A DNA stretch of 59,656 nt, taken from positions 1 through 59,656 of the forward strand of contig NW_020169314.1 of NCBI RefSeq assembly GCF_000988165.1, written 5' to 3'. Positions 11,215 through 20,461 of the stretch are shown one piece after another. Both the position numbers and the translations under genes were made by a program. The notes beneath the pieces are model-generated. The model was given only the letters and a program-made list of their open reading frames with translations. It did not search any database and was not told the origin of the DNA. How positions within the stretch are numbered: the stretch's first letter is position 1; each line of letters starts with the position of its first letter. The stretch is from Vairimorpha ceranae. Taxonomy: Eukaryota; Microsporidia; Nosematidae.

Positions 11215-11478
11215 ATGACGAAATTTTATCCTTCATACAAAGACTACTTTGAAAAATTACAAGATATTCAAGATCTTGATTTTTACGATGAAGTTGACAT
11301 TAAAGATTTTACGTTTGATAAAGATAATTCTCGTCTTACATATCCATGTCCTTGTGGAGATTTGTTTGAAATATTTATAGAAGATTTATTAAACCATGAA
11401 GATGTTGCAAGATGTCCTAGCTGCTCACTAATTATTAAGATTGTATATGAAGACATTGATTTAGAAGATTTTTTATAA
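11215..11478 (+). CDS. DPH3: Diphthamide biosynthesis protein 3 (DPH-type zinc finger, Kti11)
   Basis: An 87-residue DPH-type zinc-finger protein. The body [13 protein letters not shown], then YPCPCGD, then [15 protein letters not shown] is the family signature, and C45, C47, C67 and C70 form the zinc knuckle. DPH3/Kti11 supplies electrons to the Dph1-Dph2 radical enzyme that starts diphthamide formation on elongation factor 2. It also works with the Elongator complex in wobble-uridine modification. An Elongator subunit gene (ELP4) lies at 51261 in this window, so both halves of that connection are present. Fungal relatives are about 80 residues, so this one is full length with a short N-terminal extension. 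CCC lies 10 nt before the ATG. Confidence 0.92.
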   Translation: MTKFYPSYKDYFEKLQDIQDLDFYDEVDIKDFTFDKDNSRLTYPCPCGDLFEIFIEDLLNHEDVARCPSCSLIIKIVYEDIDLEDFL

Positions 11479-11546
11479 AAAAAGTTATTTATTTATTATT
11501 GTTTTAAAGTTTTTTTTTATTTATAAAAATTTATAACCCATAATCA

Positions 11547-13352
11547 ATGGTTAACGAAGTGCCAACATTGAAGAAAAAGATTATTTTTAAATATTTTAAA
11601 CCACTTCTTACATTTACAAAAAAAGAAGATCCTTACGAACTGCGTGTTAAAAGTGCACCGCCTTTGAATATTATTGAGGAAAGAAAAGAACCTAAAAAAT
11701 TTGTGCTTTGTAAGCCAGATGGGACACCAATAACACTTGATGATCTTAGTGATATTTCTGATAGTGAAGAAGAAGAAGACACTAAATTAGATATGAAAGA
11801 TAGTATTAAAGAAGATGTTAAAGATAGTATTAAAGAAGATGTTAAAGATAGTAGTAAAGAAGATGTTAAAGATGATGTAATAGAAGATGTTAAAGGTAGC
11901 ATAAACGAAGAAATAAATTCTACTTGTGGAACATGTTCTTTTATAAATCTAAAAAGAGAAAAAATTTTAAATGAGCTTTTGGAAATGTATAGGGTAGAAG
12001 AATCAGTTCCGTATTCCTTCGTCCCTACTAATGTTCCTCAAATTATGTATTCAGTTGGAGAAATACTTAATTGTATAAATAAAATACCTTTTACGCTGAA
12101 GTTATTAAAAAAAGATGTAAACAAAATACCAGTAAATTACAAAGAATTCAAAATCAATAAAGAAACAATTATTGAAAAGGCAACTTTTGAACTAAATAAA
12201 TTGACAAACACTAATATAAAGAGAATAATAACAAATTTGAAGAATCTTAATATTGAAACAATACAACAAGCTAAATATCTTGGAAATTTGATTGTTTTTA
12301 AAGCTATTAATGAACCACAATACTGTAACTTATATGCAATGGTAGTTGGTGCATTAAAAAAAGATTTTAAATCTAAAGAAGAATTAGGGCTACATAAAAA
12401 ACAGACTGCTTTTTTTGGAACTGTCTTAACTTCTGCTATGAAAGTTTTAGAAGAAAAAGTGGAATGGGCAGATACTAAAGTATTGGATAAAAATTTGTAT
12501 AAAACTGCATTTGAATATGAACGAGCTTTTGAAGAACAGGAAACAGAACGATATCTACGTAAAAAGAAAACATTGGGAGCAGTTAATCTTTTATGTGACC
12601 TTTATAACTTAGATGTTATTACTCTTAAACATATTCAGAGTAGATTGAACGAATTTTTAAATATTGAAAATGAGGAAGTAGTAGAAGTTCTTGGAAAATT
12701 TATAGAAAAAATAGGTGAAAAGATGTATCTTAATGATAAATCAGATTATGCTAACATGATATGTTCATATCTTGATGCTTGTAAGAATAAATATTCTAAT
12801 AGAGTGAAATTTTATATTATGGATGTTTTAGATAAAAAGAAAAACTGGAAGAAGCCAGTAAGTAAGACAGAGAACTTATTTTCATCACTTATAATGGAAG
12901 ATGAACCTGCTTTGGATACACCATATCAATATCAAGAACAGGTTATTGCCAATGAAGAAGAAGAGGACAGTTTGGAGTTACTTAAAACCATTGATAATAT
13001 TTATCAAGACTTAAAGGATGCCTATGACGAGGAAGATGAAATTATGATTGCTGATAATTTTAAGATAGCTTCTAATACTTTCGGTAAAATATCATTTTTT
13101 TCTACTTACTTTTCTGAATGTATTACTAATTCTCGTAAATCTAAGTTATTGGTTCCATTTGTCATTAATTTTTTCAATGAAACAAATCTAAATGAAAGTG
13201 AACTATTTGATATTATTAATAAACATAAGGAAAAGTTAAATGAACTAAAGATAGACTTCCCTTTGTCACAAAAAAATTATGTCACTTTATGTGATCAACT
13301 TTGTAGTGGACAGATTATCAAAGAAGATACATATGATAAATTAATTATTTAA
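11547..13352 (+). CDS. eIF4G-like translation initiation factor (MIF4G domain)
   Basis: A 601-residue protein. Residues about 75-115 are acidic and contain a short tandem repeat of eight residues (KDSIKEDV), encoded by a 24-bp DNA repeat. The middle region, about residues 185-440, is a helical-repeat domain containing NIKRIITNLKNLNIETIQQA and KAINEPQYCNLYAMVVGAL, the signature of MIF4G domains, where eIF4G binds eIF4A and mRNA. The C-terminal region (from about 490) is helical and could be a degenerate second HEAT or MA3 unit. I see no convincing eIF4E-binding motif. The protein is much shorter than fungal eIF4G (about 900-1000 residues), as is usual for microsporidian proteins. CCC lies 6 nt before the ATG, and it follows DPH3 in the same direction by 68 bp. 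Confidence 0.75.
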   Translation: MVNEVPTLKKKIIFKYFKPLLTFTKKEDPYELRVKSAPPLNIIEERKEPKKFVLCKPDGTPITLDDLSDISDSEEEEDTKLDMKDSIKEDVKDSIKEDVKDSSKEDVKDDVIEDVKGSINEEINSTCGTCSFINLKREKILNELLEMYRVEESVPYSFVPTNVPQIMYSVGEILNCINKIPFTLKLLKKDVNKIPVNYKEFKINKETIIEKATFELNKLTNTNIKRIITNLKNLNIETIQQAKYLGNLIVFKAINEPQYCNLYAMVVGALKKDFKSKEELGLHKKQTAFFGTVLTSAMKVLEEKVEWADTKVLDKNLYKTAFEYERAFEEQETERYLRKKKTLGAVNLLCDLYNLDVITLKHIQSRLNEFLNIENEEVVEVLGKFIEKIGEKMYLNDKSDYANMICSYLDACKNKYSNRVKFYIMDVLDKKKNWKKPVSKTENLFSSLIMEDEPALDTPYQYQEQVIANEEEEDSLELLKTIDNIYQDLKDAYDEEDEIMIADNFKIASNTFGKISFFSTYFSECITNSRKSKLLVPFVINFFNETNLNESELFDIINKHKEKLNELKIDFPLSQKNYVTLCDQLCSGQIIKEDTYDKLII

Positions 13353-13692
13353 TAAAGAAAATTTATGCTTTAAATATTTTTTTAAACGAATTTGTTTGTT
13401 AAAAATAATTTGTTTAAATAACTATAAAGAATAAATAAACATTTTGTTTATTTATACTAAAAGGTTGTTGATAAAATTAATCATAATTCTAAGTTGTGCT
13501 ATTTTTAATAATAGTGGAAGTCTTGAATTCAAATAAAATGTATACATTATCGGGTTTAATTTATAATTTAATCTACAGAAAAAATAACAACTTTATAAAA
13601 GTTCTTTTTAACGGTTACAATTAATATATATCTTATTTGTATAAAACACTGACAATTAAGTATCCACAAATAAATTTATTATCCCCTGTTTA
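13353..13692. other. Intergenic
   Basis: 340 bp of A/T-rich spacer between two genes on the same strand. The only recognisable element is the CCCC signal directly upstream of the next gene. Confidence 0.5.
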
Positions 13693-14265
13693 ATGACTTT
13701 TAAAAAATTTAAACTTCAGAAAAAGAAAAAAATAGAAAACGAAAAACAACTTCCAAAAATAAGGGATCTTAAAGTACCTCAAACACATATAAATAGATCT
13801 CTAATAGATACTGTTGTAATACTGTTACATACGAAACAGAATACTGGTCTTAGAAAAATTTTAGATTTACCACAATCTGTTATTGATAAAAATATTTATA
13901 TATTGACTTCTAAAGTATTAGAAATTAGTTTAAAAGATAATTATAGCAATGATTTATGTTTTAAAATATTAAAAAAATTAGTTAGAAATGAACTTAATGT
14001 ATATTTACATGATTTACTGTTCAAATATCTTGAAGTGAGCATTTTTAGTAACAGAAATTATAAGAAATTATTTTTCACTTGTAAAGAAAATTGTTGCGAC
14101 ATTATTGTTAACAATAAAGAAAGGTTACTAGAAATTGTTGAAGACAATGATATTAAACAGAAAATTAATGGACTTAAATCTAGAATTAATAAATGTACTA
14201 TAAAAGATAAAATAATATTTGTAAATGGGGAATTTATTACTGCTTATGATAATATTACAAAATAA
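13693..14265 (+). CDS. Hypothetical basic protein
   Basis: I do not recognise this 190-residue protein. The first 25 residues are very basic (FKKFKLQKKKKIENEKQ), which would suit nuclear, nucleolar or ribosome-associated location. The remainder is helical (LIDTVVILLHTKQNTGLRKILDLPQSVIDKN and later LCFKILKKLVRNELNVYLHDLLFKYLEV in pieces), with a late Cys pair (ENCCD). There is no signal peptide or membrane segment. The CCCC signal sits 6 nt before the ATG, which supports both the gene and this start. It lies downstream of the eIF4G-like gene in the same direction, but the 340-bp gap argues against a shared transcript. Confidence 0.65.
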   Translation: MTFKKFKLQKKKKIENEKQLPKIRDLKVPQTHINRSLIDTVVILLHTKQNTGLRKILDLPQSVIDKNIYILTSKVLEISLKDNYSNDLCFKILKKLVRNELNVYLHDLLFKYLEVSIFSNRNYKKLFFTCKENCCDIIVNNKERLLEIVEDNDIKQKINGLKSRINKCTIKDKIIFVNGEFITAYDNITK

Positions 14266-14987
14266 GTGATTTTTAAGAAAAACAACTTACAATAAAAAAA
14301 TAGGCTTAAACGTTTTAACACTTTTTTGAAGATAGTGTGGTTTATCTATATCTTAATGCTCTAAAAATTGAGATTTTATATTTAAAATATACAATGGCAT
14401 GTGTAATTTTACAGATTAATAGTTTTTCTTCTGTACACAATAAATTCTTTTTTAAATAGAGTTGTCAAGCATGATTATGTATATTTTACTGACAAGTTAT
14501 TAGACACTAATAATTTATTGTATATATTTTTATGCTTTAAAATCTTTTAATTAAAGGAAATACAAAAAAACATTGTATTTTATTTAGTAAAACAATTTCT
14601 ATAAGTTTGATTAAAATGTAGTCCAAAAAAAGCATATGTTTTTAATTAAATTGTGATTTATTCATTTTACAACTAAATTTTATTGAAAGGCTGTTTTGCT
14701 TTAATTTTTCTACTTAAACATAATTGTAAAAATTTTACTAAATTTTTCATTTAATAAATTTAATGTATTATTTAAATACTAAAAATATTTTTTGTAAATT
14801 TTTGTTCAAAAAAGTCAGATTTAAAATATTGTGATTTTGTGTTGTAAATTTTAAAAAATTAAAATATAAGAATTATATTGCTAAGTTATATTAAAAAAAA
14901 ATTGTCTTAATTGTTGTGAAAATAATCAAATAATTAATTTATTTTTATTTTTAATAAATATAAAGGTTTTTTTCATTTTTAACCCTA
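14266..14987. other. Intergenic
   Basis: About 720 bp of A/T-rich sequence with no open frame of note. The CCC start signal of the next gene lies at its right end. Confidence 0.5.
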
Positions 14988-16205
14988 ATGGTACCATTAT
15001 TATTTTTTAATGTGGTTTTTCATATTGTAAGATGTCAACTGGGATTTTCAGTTCCTTGGAAGCTTAGCACTATTGATAATGATGCTAAATGCTCAGATTT
15101 TGTCAAAGAATATCTTAATACAAAAATTGAAAAGTTTAACTGCACTTGTAATTCTTCTTGTTTCAACGATAAGCAACTTAACATATTAGTGGTTTTTTTT
15201 AGAAATTCAGCTTACATTTATCGACAAATATCAAATTTTGAAGCGAAGCTTTTGTCTAAGATTGGCCCAACTTGGAGAAAAAAAAAGTTTAAAAAGAATA
15301 AAGTTATAAGGAAACTTAATCGTTTATTAAAAAATGGTTCGTATTTAAATGTGTGTTTTACAGATACTGAAGATAATTTATTAAAAGATAAAATAACAAA
15401 GAAATTTACAAATGTGGTAACTAAAATAACATTTTTTGATAAACATCATGTAAATATTTCATCACCCAATTCTGCAAAAATTATTCTTCGAAATTCTATT
15501 ACCTGCGAATGCCTACTATCCAAAATATTTGATGAGTTAGAATGTGAAGTTTTACAAAAAATTTATTGTAAACAGACTTGTGAAAAAGGGTCCTCATTCG
15601 AAGAATTTTTCATCAAATTACCGGAATCTTTTTCACAAGCCAGTTTGCAGTGTCAATTGTTGTCATTATTTACAAAATATAATTCTTATGATTTGTTTTG
15701 GAACTTATTGCATTATTTAACCAACGATGATCAGTTTAGTCGTTATTTTATTTTCTATTTTGAAACGTCATCTGAAAATTTAAGTTCAGATGAACAAATG
15801 AATTGGCGTACATTATTGTACCATATTCAACAGTATAAATATTGGGACACTGAGCAAGTTTTTGGTAAAAATGAGATTGATTTTTTTATGTACATTTATG
15901 AGAATATATTTTTTAAGATGAATTTTTTTACTAAATTTGAAATAATTTCTCAAATTTTAGAGAATAATCTTAAAAATAAATTTTTTAGTTTTATTAGAGA
16001 GATAAAAGATAGTATTTTAAGTATACTTATTGAACATAAAAATGTAATTTATTTTATGATTTCGCCTGAAAGTACGTATTTTTTACTTATGAACAACAAA
16101 GAGAAGTTTAATAATGAGATTAGTTTATACAAGGAAACCGTTTCTAAACTTTGCAATAAAGTTCATGCTGCACTAGATTGCATTTATGATGTTACCTTGA
16201 ATTAA
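14988..16205 (+). CDS. Hypothetical secreted Cys-containing helical protein
   Basis: A 405-residue protein of unknown function. The start is strongly hydrophobic (MVPLLFFNVVFHIVRC) and reads as a signal peptide, with possible cleavage near residue 16-18. A cysteine-rich patch follows (CTCNSSC at about residue 52-58). A second Cys cluster lies around residues 165-195 (CECLLSKIFDELEC, then YCKQTCEKG), and the rest is long helices rich in Phe, Asn and Lys. Paired cysteines and a signal peptide suit a protein exported to the spore surface or the host interface, but that is inference. CCC lies 2 nt before the ATG. It is convergent with the gene at 16423-18012, which has a comparable Cys patch and helical body, and the two may be diverged paralogues. 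Confidence 0.65.
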   Translation: MVPLLFFNVVFHIVRCQLGFSVPWKLSTIDNDAKCSDFVKEYLNTKIEKFNCTCNSSCFNDKQLNILVVFFRNSAYIYRQISNFEAKLLSKIGPTWRKKKFKKNKVIRKLNRLLKNGSYLNVCFTDTEDNLLKDKITKKFTNVVTKITFFDKHHVNISSPNSAKIILRNSITCECLLSKIFDELECEVLQKIYCKQTCEKGSSFEEFFIKLPESFSQASLQCQLLSLFTKYNSYDLFWNLLHYLTNDDQFSRYFIFYFETSSENLSSDEQMNWRTLLYHIQQYKYWDTEQVFGKNEIDFFMYIYENIFFKMNFFTKFEIISQILENNLKNKFFSFIREIKDSILSILIEHKNVIYFMISPESTYFLLMNNKEKFNNEISLYKETVSKLCNKVHAALDCIYDVTLN

Positions 16206-16422
16206 AATATTTTTTAAACAATTTGATTTTAGTATTTTTATAAATTAATTTACGCAATTAATTATAGTAAGTTAAAATGCAGATCCTTGTAAAAAATTAG
16301 ATTTTTTTATCTATAACATATTAAATTAATATAAAAAAAATTAAATTAAATATTTACTTTTATAATTTTTATCAACAATAAAATTATAAGTTGACCGCCT
16401 ACTGTTAATATCATAAAACTTT

Positions 16423-18012
16423 TTATTTAAATAAATGAGAAATAAAACTGTGACTTTCTTTGACTGTAACAACTTGTTTTTTTTTATATTCACAATCCTG
16501 ACAGTTTTTTGAATGAAAATTTTCAAGTCTTCTGCACAGATCTCTGCTTATATGTGCATCATTTTTAAGTAGATCTTTACACACTTTGCTGAAAAATTCG
16601 CAATTTTTTGCTATATCACATAAACCTAACATATGCGAATATATTTTAGTATCAAATTCTGTTTTCTTTCTAAATAAATTGAAATTTTTTGTTTTAGACT
16701 TGTTCCACTTATTATAAATGTATATAGCGTTCGTGCAACAAATTTTATTCAGTTCTTGATTTTGGTATTCAAAGCAATAAATGTTATAGAAATTAAATAA
16801 ACACTCTATAATTGATTCTTTTAGTGATAGCCTAATTAAATGTTTTTGTAATTCGTTTACAATAGCAATTATTTGGGAAATTGGCAAATTTTCAATGTTA
16901 ATTAGAATGTTCTCTAATAAATTTTCTAAATTTAAAAGATCTAAATTTTTAAAAATTAAATCTATTACTTCAACTAGTCTTTTTTTCCATTTACAGTGTT
17001 TAACATTTTTCATAGCTATACAACACAATGTCACACCTCTTAAAAATCTTGATGTTTCGATCAAATTGTAATTATTATAAATTTTCCAACCATCTTCGTA
17101 TTTACCGTATTTAATACAAATATCAATCATTGAATTATCTACGTAAGAAGAATTATTACATCGATTATTAGCCCATAATACAACACAATTATGCCAATTA
17201 ACTTCATTTTTAATGATATTAAACCATTGGTCAATATCGCCGTCGGTTTCACAAAGTTTTTTTATTGATTCTAAATAATAATTACTTTTTAAGCCTGTTG
17301 AAGATAAAAATTTTCGTAAATTAGATAAAAATAAAGACTGAACACTACAGGCTTTATCAAATAATCTGTATTTTTCTAATGCCTCCTTTGTATTGTCTTC
17401 AGTCATTTCAAATAATATCGCAAGTTTAATCGTAAATCTATTTTTATTGAATTTTTTAAAAATTATATTAAATCTAATATACTCTTTTCTTAAAAATAAT
17501 ATTACTAATGTAAAATTAGTTAGATAATCATCTTTTTTGTCATCTCGTATTTTTTTGTAATAAAAATACAGCATACTTTCGATTTCTTGTTCACAATTAA
17601 TGTTAAAAATTTTTTCTTGAAAAAAAGTTCTAAAAATTGCAACAAGCTGATCTTTAAGAGCTTTTTTATACCTTATTTCATTAGAATTATTATTATATTT
17701 TATTAAATATTCTATTTCTGTTATATCATCAGATAAAATAAAATTTAGTAAAAATGTTTCTATTGAAAAAATATCGTAGACACTTAATTTATGAAGAACT
17801 TTACAGTGTAACTTCATACAATATAGCATGCAAGAATAAATTCTTACTAAATCATGAACGTTATTCAGGGAAATCGACTCAGTACACAGATGACATTCAA
17901 TATTCTTTAATTTAGGAAAATTTGAAAGTTGACGATGTAGTGAAGTGACGCACGATGTAATTTTTTTGTTTAGAGACTCTTCTTCTGTAGAAGCGCATGT
18001 AGAAAAGTTCAT
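16423..18012 (-). CDS. Hypothetical Cys-bearing helical protein
   Basis: A 529-residue protein that I do not recognise. An early cysteine patch (CHLC at about residue 41-44, then YSCMLYCMKLHCKVLHKL) precedes a long helical body. The C-terminus has another Cys pair in NCQDCEYKKKQ. There is no signal peptide from this start. The ATG is preceded by AAAATTTC, an AAATTT-like signal like those before 4831 and 55189, and there is no CCC. It is convergent with 14988-16205, which shares the overall plan, and a common origin is plausible but not proven here. Regular pairs of helices in the middle could be a degenerate helical repeat. Confidence 0.65.
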   Translation of the reverse strand: MNFSTCASTEEESLNKKITSCVTSLHRQLSNFPKLKNIECHLCTESISLNNVHDLVRIYSCMLYCMKLHCKVLHKLSVYDIFSIETFLLNFILSDDITEIEYLIKYNNNSNEIRYKKALKDQLVAIFRTFFQEKIFNINCEQEIESMLYFYYKKIRDDKKDDYLTNFTLVILFLRKEYIRFNIIFKKFNKNRFTIKLAILFEMTEDNTKEALEKYRLFDKACSVQSLFLSNLRKFLSSTGLKSNYYLESIKKLCETDGDIDQWFNIIKNEVNWHNCVVLWANNRCNNSSYVDNSMIDICIKYGKYEDGWKIYNNYNLIETSRFLRGVTLCCIAMKNVKHCKWKKRLVEVIDLIFKNLDLLNLENLLENILINIENLPISQIIAIVNELQKHLIRLSLKESIIECLFNFYNIYCFEYQNQELNKICCTNAIYIYNKWNKSKTKNFNLFRKKTEFDTKIYSHMLGLCDIAKNCEFFSKVCKDLLKNDAHISRDLCRRLENFHSKNCQDCEYKKKQVVTVKESHSFISHLFK

Positions 18013-18661
18013 GAAATTTTTGTTGTCTTACATTTTATTTTGTTGTTTGAAATCAAAAAGCTGTTTCTGGTTCAAAACAAAACTATTAGCAAAATTTATA
18101 CAAAAATAACTATTTCATAAATATTATTAACAACAAATGGCAAAGTAATAAATAATATGTTTTGATTTAAATTTTATGATTCATTCGTTTGCTTAATAGA
18201 ATTAAAAAAATGCATCAATTTTAAATTAATAAATTTGCGCAATTTTTTAATAAATTTTAGTTAAATTTGTAATTCAAAGGGAATGTTAAAAATTTTTTTC
18301 TTTTATATCAAGAAAAAACTAAAATATTTAATCAATTAAAAAAGAGTTTGTTTTTTTGTAAACAAATAAACACAAAAAAGCATAATAGGCAATTACTTAA
18401 GTCATTCTATAAAAAATTTATAGTATAAAACAACGAATGCAAATAAATTCTAATTAAGACACTAAGCTTGTATTGTGTTATTGTTTAAACAACAAAATTA
18501 ATTTATTGTATATTGTATTTATTGAAATTTGCTATTATATTGTGGTAATTCTTTTCTAAAATAAATTTTTGTGAATGAAATGCCAAATTTCTTTACAAAA
18601 ATTTATGCAATTGAGTTTTCATAATTTGTAATATACAACCTCAGACTATCTTATTTATTAT
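18013..18661. other. Intergenic
   Basis: About 650 bp of A/T-rich sequence between two minus-strand genes. I see no gene, RNA or strong repeat in it. Confidence 0.5.
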
Positions 18662-19051
18662 TTATAATAATTGATATACTAATTTTTTGTAATCTATTTC
18701 TAGAACTTTTTCACAATTAAGTATTAAAAGTTTATTTTTTTCTAATTTGCCATACATTTCGTACCTTGTATTAACATTAAGCTTTTCATTCCAATTAATT
18801 AAACATCTACATGAAGTATCGTAACCAATATATCCATCTTTTGTTTTACCTGTCACAGTAATAAAAAATAACTTTAAACAATGCATTGGTGAATATTTAA
18901 GAAAATTAAATTGTATAATTGTTTTTGATTTTATATATTTTGCAGATTTTAAAATAGAAGAAGATTCAAAATTAAGTGATATGTCTTTAGTTAAATCTTG
19001 ACTATAGTTACACTTTAAATTGTTAACTAAAAATATATCATATTTCTTCAT
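18662..19051 (-). CDS. Hypothetical small protein, possibly OB-fold
   Basis: A 129-residue protein without a recognised family. The second half alternates strands and turns (LKLFFITVTGKTKDGYIGYD, then CRCLINWNEKL, then RYEMYGKLEKNKLLILNCEKV). It resembles the strand pattern of small OB-fold proteins such as single-stranded-DNA or telomere-binding subunits, but no diagnostic residue settles it. There is no signal peptide. CCC lies 4 nt before the ATG, so this is a real gene with a reliable start. It is divergent from the ZC3H11A-like gene, with about 160 bp between their starts. Confidence 0.6.
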   Translation of the reverse strand: MKKYDIFLVNNLKCNYSQDLTKDISLNFESSSILKSAKYIKSKTIIQFNFLKYSPMHCLKLFFITVTGKTKDGYIGYDTSCRCLINWNEKLNVNTRYEMYGKLEKNKLLILNCEKVLEIDYKKLVYQLL

Positions 19052-19213
19052 TTAAAGGGATCAAATTTCAACAAATTATAAATAAATTTAATAGTAATAT
19101 TAAAATATACATAAAAATTTATTATTGTAATTTGTAGTAAAATTTATGAAACCGTTTCTTAACAGATTTTTTAAGATTTATTTTAGATAATTTTTAGAAT
19201 TTTACCCTTTAAA

Positions 19214-20338
19214 ATGCTTGATGACTGTTATTTCTATTTATACTCAGAATGTAAGTTAAAAGAGAGATGTAGATTTAGACATAATCCACTCTCTAAAGAT
19301 AATTTAATACTTTGTAAAAACTGGTCAAAAAACAAAAAATGTCGTTTAGATTGTCCATTAAGACATTCTTTATATCACGTTGTAAAGCAACGATCTGATA
19401 CAATGTGTTATTGGGAAGACAAAGGAGGTTGTACTAAGTACAGATGCGAGTATAAGCATGTAGATCCATCCAAGGATGAATGGAAAGAACCAAAAGTCAA
19501 ATTGTTAACGGAAATTATTGAAAGCAAAAATATACACAATAATACTTCAACTATTAGTATAAGTGATATTTCAGAGCCCGTTAATGATGATGTAACAATT
19601 TCTGATGCAGAATTTGCAGTTAATAAATGTTTGGAGGATAAAACGGAATATAATGAACTTGATAAAAATTTAAAGGTTGGCGAGGATACAAAATTTGCAA
19701 TTAAAACATTTGAATTAGAAAATGTTAATGTATTAGTTAATGACAAAGGCACATCCTTACCGATCTCGACTGTTGACTCTGATGGAAATCAGCAATCAGA
19801 AACAAAGGTAGAAGCATTGACATTTGAACAAACGTTGGATAGTAACAATAATGTAGAACAGACTTCAGCCAATTCTTCTGAATCAGTTCTTAAGCCAAAA
19901 AGCTCATTTGGAAATGATATAATGGGTGAGGTTAAAAGAGCTGCATTAGAAGATCAAACCCTAGAAACAGAAGCATTATTGTTACATGAACAATCTGTTC
20001 AGTCAACAACTGGATATACGTGTTCTGAGAAAGACAAAGAAGCGGAAGCCGACAATTTTAAAAATGACAATGCTGTTTCTTCTAAAAATCTTACTAAAGA
20101 TAACCTTGATGTTGCTGTCCAATCCAAATGTGTTTCTAACAATGAAAAACATTCTGGTAGTGTAGAGAAGCCTATTGAGATTTTATCAAATATTTCAGAA
20201 TTAGAAGAAAAAGCACCGCTTAAGCGCAAGATCGTTGATCAATCGCTATATAAAAAATCCAAATCTGACAGTAATATTGATATTGAAAGTCTGGATAAAG
20301 AAATAGCTGAGATTGAAGAATTGCTAAAGGAAAATTAA
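19214..20338 (+). CDS. ZC3H11A-like triple CCCH zinc-finger protein (mRNA export)
   Basis: A 374-residue protein with three N-terminal CCCH fingers: C5/C13/C19/H23, C34/C43/C47/H51 and C65/C73/C78/H82. The wording around them (DDCYFYLYSEC, CRFRH, CKNW, CPLRH, CYWED then CEYKH) matches the N-terminus of ZC3H11A finger by finger, including the CYWE opening of the third finger. ZC3H11A associates with the TREX complex and supports mRNA export from the nucleus. The middle is acidic and low complexity. The C-terminus has IESLDKEIAEIEELL, which resembles the LDxxLDxY-type UAP56-binding motif; that comparison is my inference. CCC lies 6 nt before the ATG. Confidence 0.75.
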   Translation: MLDDCYFYLYSECKLKERCRFRHNPLSKDNLILCKNWSKNKKCRLDCPLRHSLYHVVKQRSDTMCYWEDKGGCTKYRCEYKHVDPSKDEWKEPKVKLLTEIIESKNIHNNTSTISISDISEPVNDDVTISDAEFAVNKCLEDKTEYNELDKNLKVGEDTKFAIKTFELENVNVLVNDKGTSLPISTVDSDGNQQSETKVEALTFEQTLDSNNNVEQTSANSSESVLKPKSSFGNDIMGEVKRAALEDQTLETEALLLHEQSVQSTTGYTCSEKDKEAEADNFKNDNAVSSKNLTKDNLDVAVQSKCVSNNEKHSGSVEKPIEILSNISELEEKAPLKRKIVDQSLYKKSKSDSNIDIESLDKEIAEIEELLKEN

Positions 20339-20461
20339 GTTTGATGATATGTCTGTACTGTCATTAAATTGTTAATGCTTTTTTAATACATAAAATTTTA
20401 ATATTTTTTTATTTAACCGCCAATTATTTTAAGTATAAAATAATTTTACTTTTTTTACCCC

